64,000 bases of DNA from Pseudomonadota bacterium (GTDB taxonomy: Bacteria; Pseudomonadota; Alphaproteobacteria; Rhizobiales; Xanthobacteraceae), in the NCBI GenBank assembly GCA_023387735.1, contig JAEWHP010000017.1, positions 39,538 to 103,537 on the forward strand, in the 5' to 3' direction. Position 1 is the first letter of the stretch. Every line of letters starts with the position of its first letter. Positions 17,542-26,380 of this stretch are shown here, piece by piece. The notes under the pieces were generated by a model. It saw only the letters and a program-made list of their open reading frames with translations, had not been told where the DNA came from and did no database searches. A program made the translations under genes and the position numbers.

Positions 17542-17784
17542 ATGTCCGAGTTGCGCGGAGAACGGCTGCAGGTGATGCTTTCGCCGGAAGAGCTGACGGC
17601 GATCGACGATTTCCGATTTCGGCACCGGATGCCCACCCGCGCCGCCGCGGTGCGTGAACTGCTGAAGCTCGGCCTCGCGGCCCTGACATCCGACGGCGGC
17701 AGGATGAAATCGAGCGACTACGGCGTATTTCGCCGCGGCCCGGACGGGCACACGGGCGGCTCCGATCAGGAACGCGGGGCGTAG
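17542..17784 (+). CDS. Small ribbon-helix-helix DNA-binding protein
   Basis: The protein has 80 residues. The segment RGERLQVMLSPEELTAIDDF, then RFRHRMPTRAAAVRELLKLGLA, fits a ribbon-helix-helix fold: a short strand, helix, turn and second helix. The tail (about residues 52-80) is polar and probably disordered. The ATG at 17542 is preferred; a GTG at 17533 is in frame but less likely. No adjacent toxin is visible, so it is more likely a stand-alone regulator than an antitoxin. Confidence 0.72.
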   Translation: MSELRGERLQVMLSPEELTAIDDFRFRHRMPTRAAAVRELLKLGLAALTSDGGRMKSSDYGVFRRGPDGHTGGSDQERGA

Positions 17785-17813
17785 CGGAGCCGGGATCGCC
17801 GCTGGCTCGTATT

Positions 17814-18125
17814 TCAATTGGCTTGCACACCTGGACGATGCCGCGGTGAAGCACGCATCTTCACAAGTGAGATCAGCGCACAATACACCAGCGCAGCCGC
17901 CGATGTGGTGTGACCGCTGAACATCACGAGGCCAAGGCTCCAGCCATACTTCGCGACGAGGACGCCGAACGCGAACAGCAGGGCGCAAGCGCCGGTCATG
18001 CGAAGAATGTATGTCGTGATCGACCGTAGCGCCCCGCCCACGATATCGCGTTGCTGTCGACGCGTGGCGAAGGCCAATGCGGCAAAGCCTGCGAGGCAGA
18101 GCACAAGCGCAGCGAGATGGGTCAT
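17814..18125 (-). CDS. DUF3325 family membrane protein
   Basis: The protein has 103 residues with three hydrophobic segments (about 1-18, 42-62 and 65-85). DUF3325 genes sit at the end of TonB-receptor/PepSY iron-uptake operons, as here. The ATG at 18125 overlaps the stop of the PepSY gene (ATGA), so the long leftward extension to 18281 is a shadow. The function is unknown; it is inferred to support siderophore-iron handling in the inner membrane. Confidence 0.82.
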   Translation of the reverse strand: MTHLAALVLCLAGFAALAFATRRQQRDIVGGALRSITTYILRMTGACALLFAFGVLVAKYGWSLGLVMFSGHTTSAAALVYCALISLVKMRASPRHRPGVQAN

Positions 18126-19750
18126 CGCGCGCCCTCGCTGGACACGACGGTCATCGGCGCCTGCCGGTTTGCCTTGCGCCGGTACGGGACGCTCGCCGCC
18201 TGGCGCGCCGTGCGCATGGCGAGCACGGCATGAAGCAGGGCAAGCACCCAGCACATAATATCCATGCCGGCGAATACCCAATCACCTGCAACCACGCTGT
18301 GCCACAGCGGACGCTGCGTCGTCAGGGCATTGAGGACCGGCAACAGAAACAGCAGCACAGACGCCGCCCATAATTGCTCGACCCAGGCCGCCTTCGCCGG
18401 ACGCACCAGGGCATGCAGCAGTGCGAGGCCCCAGACGATGAAGAACGCGTTGATCTCCCAGTCGGCGCGGCCGGCCAACGTGTGGGGCAGCAGACGATTG
18501 GCCCACAGGAATGCGGTCATGGCGATGGACAATCCGGCGATGCTCGCGATGTTCAACCGCTCCACGAGACGGAATCCGAAATAGGGACGCGCCGGATCCG
18601 GCAGCTTCTGCCGTCGTTTCACGGTCCACATGACGAGCCCTGAGCCCACCATGGCCGTGCCCATGAAGCTGACGAGAAAGTACAGCCAGCGGGTTTCGAG
18701 GTCGCTGAAGCGCCCGAGGTGGAGCGCGTAAAGCACGCCCCGGGTTTCAGCCGCGGCGCCCACGGCGTCGCGAACCTTCAGCAGTTTGCCGGTTGAGCCT
18801 TCGAACTCCATGTATTGCGGGCTCATGGAGACACGGCCCGACTCCGCGCGCGCCACCGCCACACGCGCTGCGGCATCGCCGGGGTGAACGGCGGTGACGC
18901 GTCCGACGTTGTCGCGGCCCCAGCGCTCTTGCGCCTGCCGCACCATCTCCTCGACCGAAGCCAGCGGCGCCTTCTGCCCGCTGGGCTTGCCCGGCTGGAT
19001 GAACGCCGTGAGTTCGGCGCTGAGTTGCTGGCGCTCCGCCGGCGACTTGAATGCCACCATCTCGCCCCATGGCATGTACATCGCCATCAGCGTCACCAGT
19101 CCAGTGTAGGTGATCATGAAATGGAACGGCAGCCCGAACACCGACAGCGCGTTGTGTGCGTCGAGCCACGAGCGCTGGCCTTTGCCCCAGCGAAAGGTGA
19201 AGAAATCGACGAAGATCTTCTTGTGGGTGATGACGCCGCTGACGATCGCCACAAGCATGAACATCGCGGCGATGCCGGCGAGCCACCTGCCCCAGACCAC
19301 CGGCATATAGTGGAACTGGAAGTGGAAGCGGTAGAAGAACTCGCCGCCCAGCGTCCCGCGCGAGGTGACCCGCTGCCCGGTCGCGGGATCGAAGCTGGCT
19401 TCGCCGAAAGCGCGTTCGCCCGGATTGCGCGGGGTCGTTCGCCAGAACACGTTGGCACTGTTGTTGCGCTCGTCGGGCAGGCGAATACTCCACTGCGAGG
19501 TGCCGGGCGCGATGTTGCCAAGCTCGTCCGCGATCCGCTGCGCCACCACGGCGCGATCGGGCACCTGGGACAGCCGCGCCAGTTCCGGCCGCATCCATTG
19601 CGAGAGTTCGTCCTTGAAATAGGACACCGTGCCGGTGAGGAACATGGCGTAGAGAACCCAGCCGAGCAGAAGCCCAGCCCACGTATGCAGGCTGGACATG
19701 CTTTGCCGGATGCCGGGGCCATCAACTCGCACATCGTCGTCGGTATTCAC
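18122..19750 (-). CDS. PepSY-domain inner-membrane protein (PiuB/iron-regulated type)
   Basis: The protein has 542 residues. It opens near HTWAGLLLGWVLYAMFLTGTVSYF, then a periplasmic PepSY-bearing region, the segment WLAGIAAMFMLVAIVSGVITHKKIF, then DFFTFRWGKGQRSWLDAHNALSVFGLPFHFMITYTG and further helices. The pattern is that of PepSY-TM proteins, proposed to reduce ferric siderophores in the periplasm using membrane haem. Histidines in H-K-K and D-A-H-N are candidate haem ligands. The GTG at 19750 with GAGGGA upstream is chosen; the frame continues to 19822 without a better start. Confidence 0.85.
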   Translation of the reverse strand: MNTDDDVRVDGPGIRQSMSSLHTWAGLLLGWVLYAMFLTGTVSYFKDELSQWMRPELARLSQVPDRAVVAQRIADELGNIAPGTSQWSIRLPDERNNSANVFWRTTPRNPGERAFGEASFDPATGQRVTSRGTLGGEFFYRFHFQFHYMPVVWGRWLAGIAAMFMLVAIVSGVITHKKIFVDFFTFRWGKGQRSWLDAHNALSVFGLPFHFMITYTGLVTLMAMYMPWGEMVAFKSPAERQQLSAELTAFIQPGKPSGQKAPLASVEEMVRQAQERWGRDNVGRVTAVHPGDAAARVAVARAESGRVSMSPQYMEFEGSTGKLLKVRDAVGAAAETRGVLYALHLGRFSDLETRWLYFLVSFMGTAMVGSGLVMWTVKRRQKLPDPARPYFGFRLVERLNIASIAGLSIAMTAFLWANRLLPHTLAGRADWEINAFFIVWGLALLHALVRPAKAAWVEQLWAASVLLFLLPVLNALTTQRPLWHSVVAGDWVFAGMDIMCWVLALLHAVLAMRTARQAASVPYRRKANRQAPMTVVSSEGAR

Positions 19751-19761
19751 GCGTCGGTCCC

Positions 19762-20043
19762 TCAGGAAACTGACCAGGCCAGCGGCAGCAGCGGCACGGC
19801 CACGATGAAGAGGCCCGCCCACGCTTTCAGCGCACTGCGCACGGCGAAAACCCAGATCACGGCGCCGGCGTAGATCGCAAAACTCGCGAGCATGCCGGTC
19901 AGCACGGCCTGGGGCTTGCTCAACGGCAATGCGAGCACGGCGACGCTAAAGAGCGCAGCCAGGGCATAACCGCCGGCCAGCGCAGCGACGATGCGCGAGA
20001 TCAGCGGGCCCGTGGCGCGGACCCGATGCATCAGCGAGGTCAT
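19762..20043 (-). CDS. DUF3649 family membrane protein
   Basis: The protein has 93 residues with three likely membrane helices: IVAALAGGYALAALFSVAVLALPL, AVLTGMLASFAIYAGAVIWVFAV and WAGLFIVAVPLLPLAW. DUF3649 proteins occur between a TonB-linked receptor and PepSY protein in iron-uptake operons. It overlaps the DUF4198 gene upstream by four bases and lies 11 bases before the PepSY start. The role is unknown. Confidence 0.85.
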   Translation of the reverse strand: MTSLMHRVRATGPLISRIVAALAGGYALAALFSVAVLALPLSKPQAVLTGMLASFAIYAGAVIWVFAVRSALKAWAGLFIVAVPLLPLAWSVS

Positions 20044-20768
20044 TTGTTCGGCGTGGCCGGCGGGCCCGCAGGAATCGGCGGCAGGCCAGTTGCATTCACG
20101 AAGGTTACGGTAGTGGCATAGCTCACGGCATCATACTTCTCTGCGCCGTTTGCGCCTGCGCGTTCGCCCGCGTTGCGGTCGTTGAAACTGACTTCAACCA
20201 CGTAGGTGCCCTGCCAGGGCATGTCGAATTTTACGAGACCCTGCTCGTCGGTGTGCGTTTCCTTCGACCAGCCGGATTGCGTCACCAGCGTCACCTTGTT
20301 CTTGGCCTTGGGCTGGTCCTTGAACGTGAGCTTGAACTGCCCTTCCTCACCGGTCGGCACGAGGTCCAGCGCGAGTTTGGGCTGCTGCGCGGCGAAGTTC
20401 GTGATGTAGCGCGCCGCGGGATGGTACCAGTTGGTGACGTCCTTGCCCTGCTGCTTCCAGACATACAGCGGATAGTTCGCATCTTCTGCAATGATGCCGT
20501 CGCCGGCAGCCGCCGAGAATGGCAGCGTGAAGCCGGTTGCAGTCTTGGTGGCGTCGGACTTCTGCTCGCCCTTGGCCGAGATGAGCTTAGCGGTCACCTT
20601 GGCGAACTTGTCGAGCAACCCGGGTGAGGCTTCACGAAGGTTCTCACCATATTCGCCGAAGCGAACGACGGCATTCTGCCCTTCGGCCTGCTCGATCCAG
20701 ATCTGGTGCGCCTGCGCGGGCGTGACTGCGCCCAGCAGGGCAACGAGGGCGATGAAGCGTTTTGTCAT
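20040..20768 (-). CDS. DUF4198 periplasmic protein (NikM/cobalt-nickel-type)
   Basis: The protein has 242 residues. A signal peptide MTKRFIALVALLGAVTPAQA precedes HQIWIEQAEGQNAVVRFGEY, the DUF4198 opening with a histidine at the processed N-terminus that could bind metal. The C-terminal half is an Ig-like domain (VTLVTQSGWSKETHTDEQGLVKFDMPWQGTYVVEVSF). The ATG at 20768 is chosen because it starts the signal peptide. DUF4198 proteins accompany metal uptake; in this operon it probably serves iron or siderophore uptake. Confidence 0.82.
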   Translation of the reverse strand: MTKRFIALVALLGAVTPAQAHQIWIEQAEGQNAVVRFGEYGENLREASPGLLDKFAKVTAKLISAKGEQKSDATKTATGFTLPFSAAAGDGIIAEDANYPLYVWKQQGKDVTNWYHPAARYITNFAAQQPKLALDLVPTGEEGQFKLTFKDQPKAKNKVTLVTQSGWSKETHTDEQGLVKFDMPWQGTYVVEVSFNDRNAGERAGANGAEKYDAVSYATTVTFVNATGLPPIPAGPPATPNK

Positions 20769-20931
20769 GACTAGCACCTTGGTACAGCGTCCCGGGTAAG
20801 CGGCTCGCGCAATCAGCACGATCCGAATGCGACAAAGATCGCCGGAACGCACGCTCCGGCGATCTCACGAAGTTTCAATGTCGAGGCTCGGGGAGGAAAT
20901 TGACCTCGCCTGCCCCACCGGTAGCTCTCGA

Positions 20932-23250
20932 TCAGAAATCGAATGCCGCCGACAAGATGTAGGTTCGCGGCGAGCCGACCGTCACGAACGAGCCGGTCGT
21001 GAGCCAGTAGTTGTTGTCGAACAGGTTTTCGATGTTGGCGCGGATCGTGACGGGCCGACCGTTGAACGCCGTCACGTATCGGGCGCCGACGTCGAAGCGG
21101 GTCCAGTCGGAGAACTTCTGCCACGGATTGTTGAGGTTCGTGAGATATGAGCCCGATGTGTAGATCACGCGGCCATTGAGGGAGAGCCCGGATACCCACG
21201 GCGTATCCCAGTCGAGACTAGCGGAGAACGTCTTGTCCGGCACGCCGGCGGCGTCTTTGCCGATTTCCAGCGGATTGGACGATTTCGTTATCTCCGGATC
21301 CAGGAACATCGCGCTGACCATACCGCGAAGACCGGGCATCAAAAGACCATAGGCGTTCAGCTCCAAACCACGGTTGCGCTGTTCGCCGTCGTAGGCCCGG
21401 ATGTTGGCCGGCGTCGTGATCAGCAGGGGACGCGCAATCTGGAAGACGGCGGCGGTCGTGGTGATCGTGCCCCAATCCACCTTGACGCCGGCTTCCTGCT
21501 GCTTCGACTTGAAGGGGGCCAGTATTTCACCGCGGTTTGCGAAGGTGTTGGGAACGATGATGCCCTGACTCAGTCCTTCGGCGTAGTTCGCGTACAGCGA
21601 GACGTTCTGCAATGGCTTGACGACAATGCCCGCAAGCGGCGTCACAGCTTCCGCTCCATAGCTGCTTGTCTGCAGACCAGTGGTGGTGCTGAAGGCATCC
21701 TGCTCCACCCTCTGATGACGAGCACCGACGGTGAAGAGCACCGAGTCGTTCAGGAACGACAGCGTGTCCGCAATCGCCATGCTCCGGAACATGATCTCGT
21801 TAGCCTTCTGCGGCGGCAGGCGCGTGCCGGTAACCACCGGAAGCGGTGAGGGGTTGTAGATGTTCGACGGCACCGATTGGGCCGGCGTGTTGGCAACATA
21901 GGCGTTGCCGTTCTCCTGGTAGTAGCCGGTGAAGGCGACATTGACCGCATGGCCGACGCCCCCGATCTGGAAACGCGATCGCACGCCTGCGTTGCCGCTC
22001 GTCGTCTTGCTGTAGGAATCGTAGTAGGCGTTGATGAGCCTGAAATTGCCGAACTGGTCCATGCCGCCGGGGTAGCCGGCGACGCGAGAATCAGGGAAGG
22101 TCTGGTAGTTCTCGCCGTCGCGATAGCCGATACCGGCATAGGCCGTCAGCGCTTCGGAGATGTCGTATTCGGCAGCCGTGGCAATGGTGTTGTCCCGCTG
22201 CTTCAGCGTCGTGCCGGGGTACCAGTTGCTGCGCGCGTCGGGCACGGCAGGAATGAACGGCACGGTGGTCTGAATTCCCATCTGAGGACGGAAGTTTTTG
22301 GTGTCGTCATTCTGTGAAATGGCATCGAGCGTCCAGCGGAAGCGCTCGCCGCGATAGTCGACCCCCAGCGCACCGAGACCGGTCCGCCAGTTGCCGCCGT
22401 CGATCGAAGCTTCGCCGTTGCGCCCAACCCCGGTGAAACGAACGCCCCATTCCTTGTTCGCGCCGTAACGGCCGCTGTTCTCCAGCTGGAGGCCGTAGCT
22501 GCCGGCGCTCATGAAGAACGGGGTCACACGCGTGAAGGGTATCTCGCCCGCGCGTTTGGTGAGGATGTTGATGGCGCCGCCAACGCTGCCGCCAGGAGCG
22601 ATTCCGTTTATGAGCGCCCCCGGCCCCTTGAGCAGTTCGATCCGCTCGATAATCGGGGCGGGTACGCGACTAGAGGAAACAAGCCCGTACAGGCCGTTGA
22701 GGCCAACGTCGCCCGCACCAACGGGGAAACCGCGAATTTGGAGCGTGTCGTCGAACCCGTTCTGTGCGGTGGTAGCTCGAACGGAGGCATCATTGATCAA
22801 CGTGTCCGCCGCCGTTCGCGCCTGCTGATTCTCGATCAGTTGCGACGTGAAATTCACGGTACTGAAAGGCACATTCATGACGCTTTGGTTGCCGAGCAGG
22901 CCGAGCGTTCCGCCCTGAGCGATCTGGCCACCGGCATACGCCGGCGCGGGAGCACCAAGAGTGCGGGTCGTTCCCATCGTGGTGGGAGGCGCGACCGGCG
23001 CGGGAGGCCGTTCGGTCGATTGTCGGGGTGCGACGCGGGCCGAGCGCTGCGCCGTGCCACGGGACCGTACAGGGGTCGTCACACGTGTTCTCTGCTGGGG
23101 TGCATCGATCGACACCGGAGGCAACGTCTGCGACGATGTGCCCTGCGCCCCGCTCTCCGAAGCTCCCGTGCCAATCAGGCACAACGAAACAACGCTTGTG
23201 GCCGCACCGACATACAGGCGGCTCTTGTAGTTTTTGAAGTTGCTCACCAC
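20932..23250 (-). CDS. TonB-dependent siderophore receptor
   Basis: About 772 residues. A signal peptide is followed by a polar Gln/Thr/Arg-rich linker (about residues 30-90), a plug domain with DTLQIRGF, IERIELLKGPGALINGIAPGGSVGGAINILTKRA, and a beta barrel ending in the terminal aromatic TYILSAAFDF. It imports ferric siderophores across the outer membrane with TonB-ExbBD. The start is uncertain: consecutive GTG codons at 23250 and 23247 follow a GGGGCGA sequence, and a TTG at 23268 is also in frame. It heads a leftward run with DUF4198, DUF3649, PepSY and DUF3325 genes. Iron control is expected but no Irr or Fur site was convincing. Confidence 0.92.
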   Translation of the reverse strand: MVSNFKNYKSRLYVGAATSVVSLCLIGTGASESGAQGTSSQTLPPVSIDAPQQRTRVTTPVRSRGTAQRSARVAPRQSTERPPAPVAPPTTMGTTRTLGAPAPAYAGGQIAQGGTLGLLGNQSVMNVPFSTVNFTSQLIENQQARTAADTLINDASVRATTAQNGFDDTLQIRGFPVGAGDVGLNGLYGLVSSSRVPAPIIERIELLKGPGALINGIAPGGSVGGAINILTKRAGEIPFTRVTPFFMSAGSYGLQLENSGRYGANKEWGVRFTGVGRNGEASIDGGNWRTGLGALGVDYRGERFRWTLDAISQNDDTKNFRPQMGIQTTVPFIPAVPDARSNWYPGTTLKQRDNTIATAAEYDISEALTAYAGIGYRDGENYQTFPDSRVAGYPGGMDQFGNFRLINAYYDSYSKTTSGNAGVRSRFQIGGVGHAVNVAFTGYYQENGNAYVANTPAQSVPSNIYNPSPLPVVTGTRLPPQKANEIMFRSMAIADTLSFLNDSVLFTVGARHQRVEQDAFSTTTGLQTSSYGAEAVTPLAGIVVKPLQNVSLYANYAEGLSQGIIVPNTFANRGEILAPFKSKQQEAGVKVDWGTITTTAAVFQIARPLLITTPANIRAYDGEQRNRGLELNAYGLLMPGLRGMVSAMFLDPEITKSSNPLEIGKDAAGVPDKTFSASLDWDTPWVSGLSLNGRVIYTSGSYLTNLNNPWQKFSDWTRFDVGARYVTAFNGRPVTIRANIENLFDNNYWLTTGSFVTVGSPRTYILSAAFDF

Positions 23251-24420
23251 TCGCCCCAATTCACCCAATCAGTGCTGACTAGGGAAATGGAGACGCCGCG
23301 ACAACTGCACCGAATTTAGAATCGCTGTTAGAGTCGTTCCAATCTGATTTGGTGTGCTGGCTGCGACGAAGAAGCGAAGAATGAAATCAGACTGTATATG
23401 CGCGCACTACTTCGTTGAGTCGGAAACTCGAAGTCGTGCACGCGACGTGATGATCTCGCGTCAACATGCCGCACAGTGCGTGGGGAATGCCGCGAGCTTT
23501 GCAATCGTGTTGCGGTCGATCTTGCCGGCGTGTTGCTGATGACTCGCGATACTTAGAATCGTTTGAAATTGCAATCTTGGTTCGTCTCCGCGTTCAGTGC
23601 GCGTCACCGGACTGCCGCCCATTGATGAGTCGATGGTCGCCGAGCATGTCATCCGCGAGTTCTCAGTCGAGAAGGCCCACGTGCCAACGCCGCCGGACTG
23701 GCCACCTTCATCAACGCAGCCCGCTAGGCTCGCCGGCCAAAGCGGTGGCTTGTCCAATGGACCGCGCGGCGGACACTTCGTTGCTCATGCCCCGATCGGC
23801 GGAACATCGCGCACGGCAATGTTGCGCCATCGCTGCCCGGCATCGCCGATGCGACTCGGCGGACGATTAACCGCCTGGAAAATCTCAATTTTCAGAAATG
23901 ATGGTGCCCAGGAAAGGATTGTCGCGCAAATGCGACAAGTCCAGTAAAATCAGACACTTAGTGGCATCACCCATAACGCATGTGTACTACCAAAATGTAC
24001 CCGAGTCGATCCAACTTTGCTCTTTCCGCGCCCAGTAAACTTACTATTTTAATAATGCGAGTGTGGTCGGCGAGATACGGCAGCGCGTTCGCCTGGCGAA
24101 GGTCAGTCCGGTGCTGTGGGGATGCGATCTTCTACCGGAAGGGTGCTGCGAAAGCTCGGAACCCATGGATCGCCGGCGCGCCGTTTTTGCGTCGCAAGTA
24201 GCGAGCAAACTTCCACCGCAGCGGCGCGCGTGGAGGCCTTCGATGGCACACGCTTTTGTGGAGATCATCGTCGATGGCGCGGCGGCAGGGATTGATCCTG
24301 CTGCGCCATCGACGGTATCATTAAACCCTTAAGAGATTTAGAGGAAGTAAAGTTAAGAGTGAGGTTAGATCTTCCGCCAATTTCTTCCCGAAACGACGTG
24401 CCCTCTTCCTAAAGTGACGT
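23251..24420. other. Gene-poor boundary region between the iron cluster and the island
   Basis: About 1.2 kb. Several open frames exist (for example 23597-23947 on the plus strand and 23461-23757 on the minus strand), but none resembles a known family and none has a convincing ribosome binding site. The right part (24300-24420) is AT-rich with AAAGT and TTAAGAG stretches next to the replication-initiator gene. It may contain the left end of the island; no tRNA or integrase was seen. Confidence 0.5.
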
Positions 24421-25494
24421 TTATATGCGCGGCCCTCGCTTTATGCGATCTGGCCCGGTCACATCATCCCGGTGCATCTCGATGAGCGCGGCATTGCCGT
24501 GCCCTCCGTCCCGCCAGGTGAGGCAGTAGTCCGGCAACTCGTTGCGCATAACGATCTTCTGAACCTCGTGTTTGAATTTTGCTTCCTTACCCGCACTTCC
24601 GGATCTCGCGAGCAAAGTGTCGGATCCGATCTCAAATACCCTGCCGAAGGATCGGCCTGTATGCTTCCGAGCCTTCAGATAGAGAAAGCGCTCAAGTCCG
24701 CCCAAGCCGAAATACTCGGGGCTGACTGAAAGTACGAAGTTGGACTGCGCACCTTCTCGTACCCACTCATTTAACTGGACTTCCCACCCCCCGGACACCC
24801 TCGTGACCGCGTCCAGCCATCTGAACTTCCGTTGACCACCAGGCTTCCCATCGGGCTTGGCATTCGTCGTAATCTTGGTGGTTAAGAGCCGGTCCAGCGC
24901 CGCCTCCAGCAAGCGATATTGATCCCCGCCCTTGGTCGACCCAACAGCCTCGAAAAACTCTTTGGGATGTAGCAACGCGGTCTGGCCGGCTTGCGCTTCT
25001 TCCGAAAGTTTCCCAATCAGGAAGATGAGCACATCCGCATCGTAGATCGTCGCCATGCCAGCCGGCCCCGCCTCCACCCGCACGCTAATTGACCCGTCGC
25101 CTCTTATGTGATCGATCGGCTTCATTCGCGTCTTGCTCAGCGCGAAGAACGAACGCTCCATCAGCACCATCAATTGCCGTAAACGCAGCTTCGGTTTCGG
25201 CGCGGGTAACTTGTCCTCTTCTGGAGTGTCGACCTCCTCCCACGACGACCAATCCGGACTAAACACCCTAGTCCTTGGACGCCGAAGTGGGCCAGGTTCG
25301 ACTGGTTCCATGTCCAGTGCAACCGTTAACGGTGCGGAAGGTGTGGGCTCTGGAGTTCCAAAGTAAAATGACAGGTTGCTATCTACCGCGCTTTGTTCCG
25401 GAGCGCTCACATCTACTCCGACATCTGTCTCAATCCGAGCGGCGGCCCGTTCGGGCCGTTCTGCCGACAAGTTTTCCTTACCCCTCTTCATCAC
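24421..25494 (-). CDS. Plasmid-type replication initiator protein (RPA / RepA family)
   Basis: The protein has 357 residues. A polar, proline-rich N-terminus (about 1-100) leads to the initiator region: RSFFALSKTRMKPIDHIRGDGSISVRVEAG, ATIYDADVLIFLIGKL, YRLLEAALDRLLTTKITTNA, FRWLDAVTRVSGGWEVQLNEWV and FLYLKARKHTGRSFGRVFEIG, characteristic of the replication initiator protein A family of alphaproteobacterial plasmids and islands. It probably binds an origin through winged helices. Divergent from the 25615 operon. No partitioning genes and no iterons were seen, so it may be an integrated element's initiator rather than an active replicon. Confidence 0.78.
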   Translation of the reverse strand: MMKRGKENLSAERPERAAARIETDVGVDVSAPEQSAVDSNLSFYFGTPEPTPSAPLTVALDMEPVEPGPLRRPRTRVFSPDWSSWEEVDTPEEDKLPAPKPKLRLRQLMVLMERSFFALSKTRMKPIDHIRGDGSISVRVEAGPAGMATIYDADVLIFLIGKLSEEAQAGQTALLHPKEFFEAVGSTKGGDQYRLLEAALDRLLTTKITTNAKPDGKPGGQRKFRWLDAVTRVSGGWEVQLNEWVREGAQSNFVLSVSPEYFGLGGLERFLYLKARKHTGRSFGRVFEIGSDTLLARSGSAGKEAKFKHEVQKIVMRNELPDYCLTWRDGGHGNAALIEMHRDDVTGPDRIKRGPRI

Positions 25495-25614
25495 TGACCT
25501 AGCCTATGTCCACTGTGTAAAGTTTCGCTTGCAGTTCACCCAGCGCGCACGTCACAAAGCGGCCATGCAACCGGGCAATTCCCGCCTCAACAACTAAACG
25601 AAACGGGTAGATTC

Positions 25615-26373
25615 GTGAAACAAAATCAACCACACGCTGCCGTCGCAATAGTTGATCACCCCCATCTCGGTAAACTGCGAGCTGTCGGCAGTTTTCGACC
25701 TGATGAGCGTCAACTATTCGAAGCGCAGTTTGCTACCTGGTCGATGCGCTGCATCCATCTAAATGGCGACCGGTATCTGCTAGAATCTGAATACGCTCCC
25801 TTCAGCATTAGCGGTAGCGACGATTGGGACGAAGAAGCGGTTCAACAGCACTATGCCGCAGATCAGGGACTCTCTCATGGTTATGATGCCCAGCGGGCCG
25901 CGCAGGAAGAAGCTGCTGCCCTTGAGCAATTCGCCCTGGGTGAGAAAAAAAAGCTGGAAGGTTACCTTAAAAATCCGGTCGTTGATCTAGGCCATACGGC
26001 CTTCGGTCGCGGGAACCGCACCCACCTCTGGCAAGCCGCCGCCGTCGTCGCGAGTCGCTTCGGAGACAGCGACAGCGTAATCGCCTTTCGCTCTGCTGCG
26101 ACTGATTTCGAAAAGGCAATCGCAAGCGGCGACAATTTCCACGAACGGCAACGGGAATTTCATCGTCAGCTTTTGGCCATGGCGGCCCCGGACATGGCTG
26201 GCCAATTCGATACCGTATGGCCGCATATGCAGGTGTCATTTCGCAAGGATGCTGCCTCAATTGGCATCATTCGTCGGATAGTTGACACTCTCGCCGGCAA
26301 CCGCGGGGTACCTTACGGTGCCGACAACCCGGCGCAGGCGATGAGCGACTATCTGCGCTTTTGCACGGTTTAG
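25615..26373 (+). CDS. Unrecognised protein, first gene of the helicase operon
   Basis: The protein has 252 residues; I do not recognise the family. The N-terminal part (about 1-65) looks like alternating strands (AVAIVDHPHLGKLRAVGSF, YLLESEYAPFSI); the middle is acidic and helical with a charged stretch (AAALEQFALGEKKKLEGYL); the rest is helical. No signal peptide, membrane helix or cysteine cluster. The GTG at 25615 is preceded by a weak AAACGGGTAG. The stop lies seven bases before the helicase start, so they are probably one transcript and may act together. Confidence 0.7.
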   Translation: MKQNQPHAAVAIVDHPHLGKLRAVGSFRPDERQLFEAQFATWSMRCIHLNGDRYLLESEYAPFSISGSDDWDEEAVQQHYAADQGLSHGYDAQRAAQEEAAALEQFALGEKKKLEGYLKNPVVDLGHTAFGRGNRTHLWQAAAVVASRFGDSDSVIAFRSAATDFEKAIASGDNFHERQREFHRQLLAMAAPDMAGQFDTVWPHMQVSFRKDAASIGIIRRIVDTLAGNRGVPYGADNPAQAMSDYLRFCTV

Positions 26374-26380
26374 CCAACTT

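Noticed and set aside
23270..23400. Irr/Fur box upstream of the TonB receptor
   Set aside because: TTTAGAA and similar words are present but no palindrome with proper spacing could be defined.
23461..23947. Overlapping open frames on both strands (98 and 116 residues)
   Set aside because: Neither shows recognisable protein sequence, ribosome binding site or neighbours; treated as chance frames.
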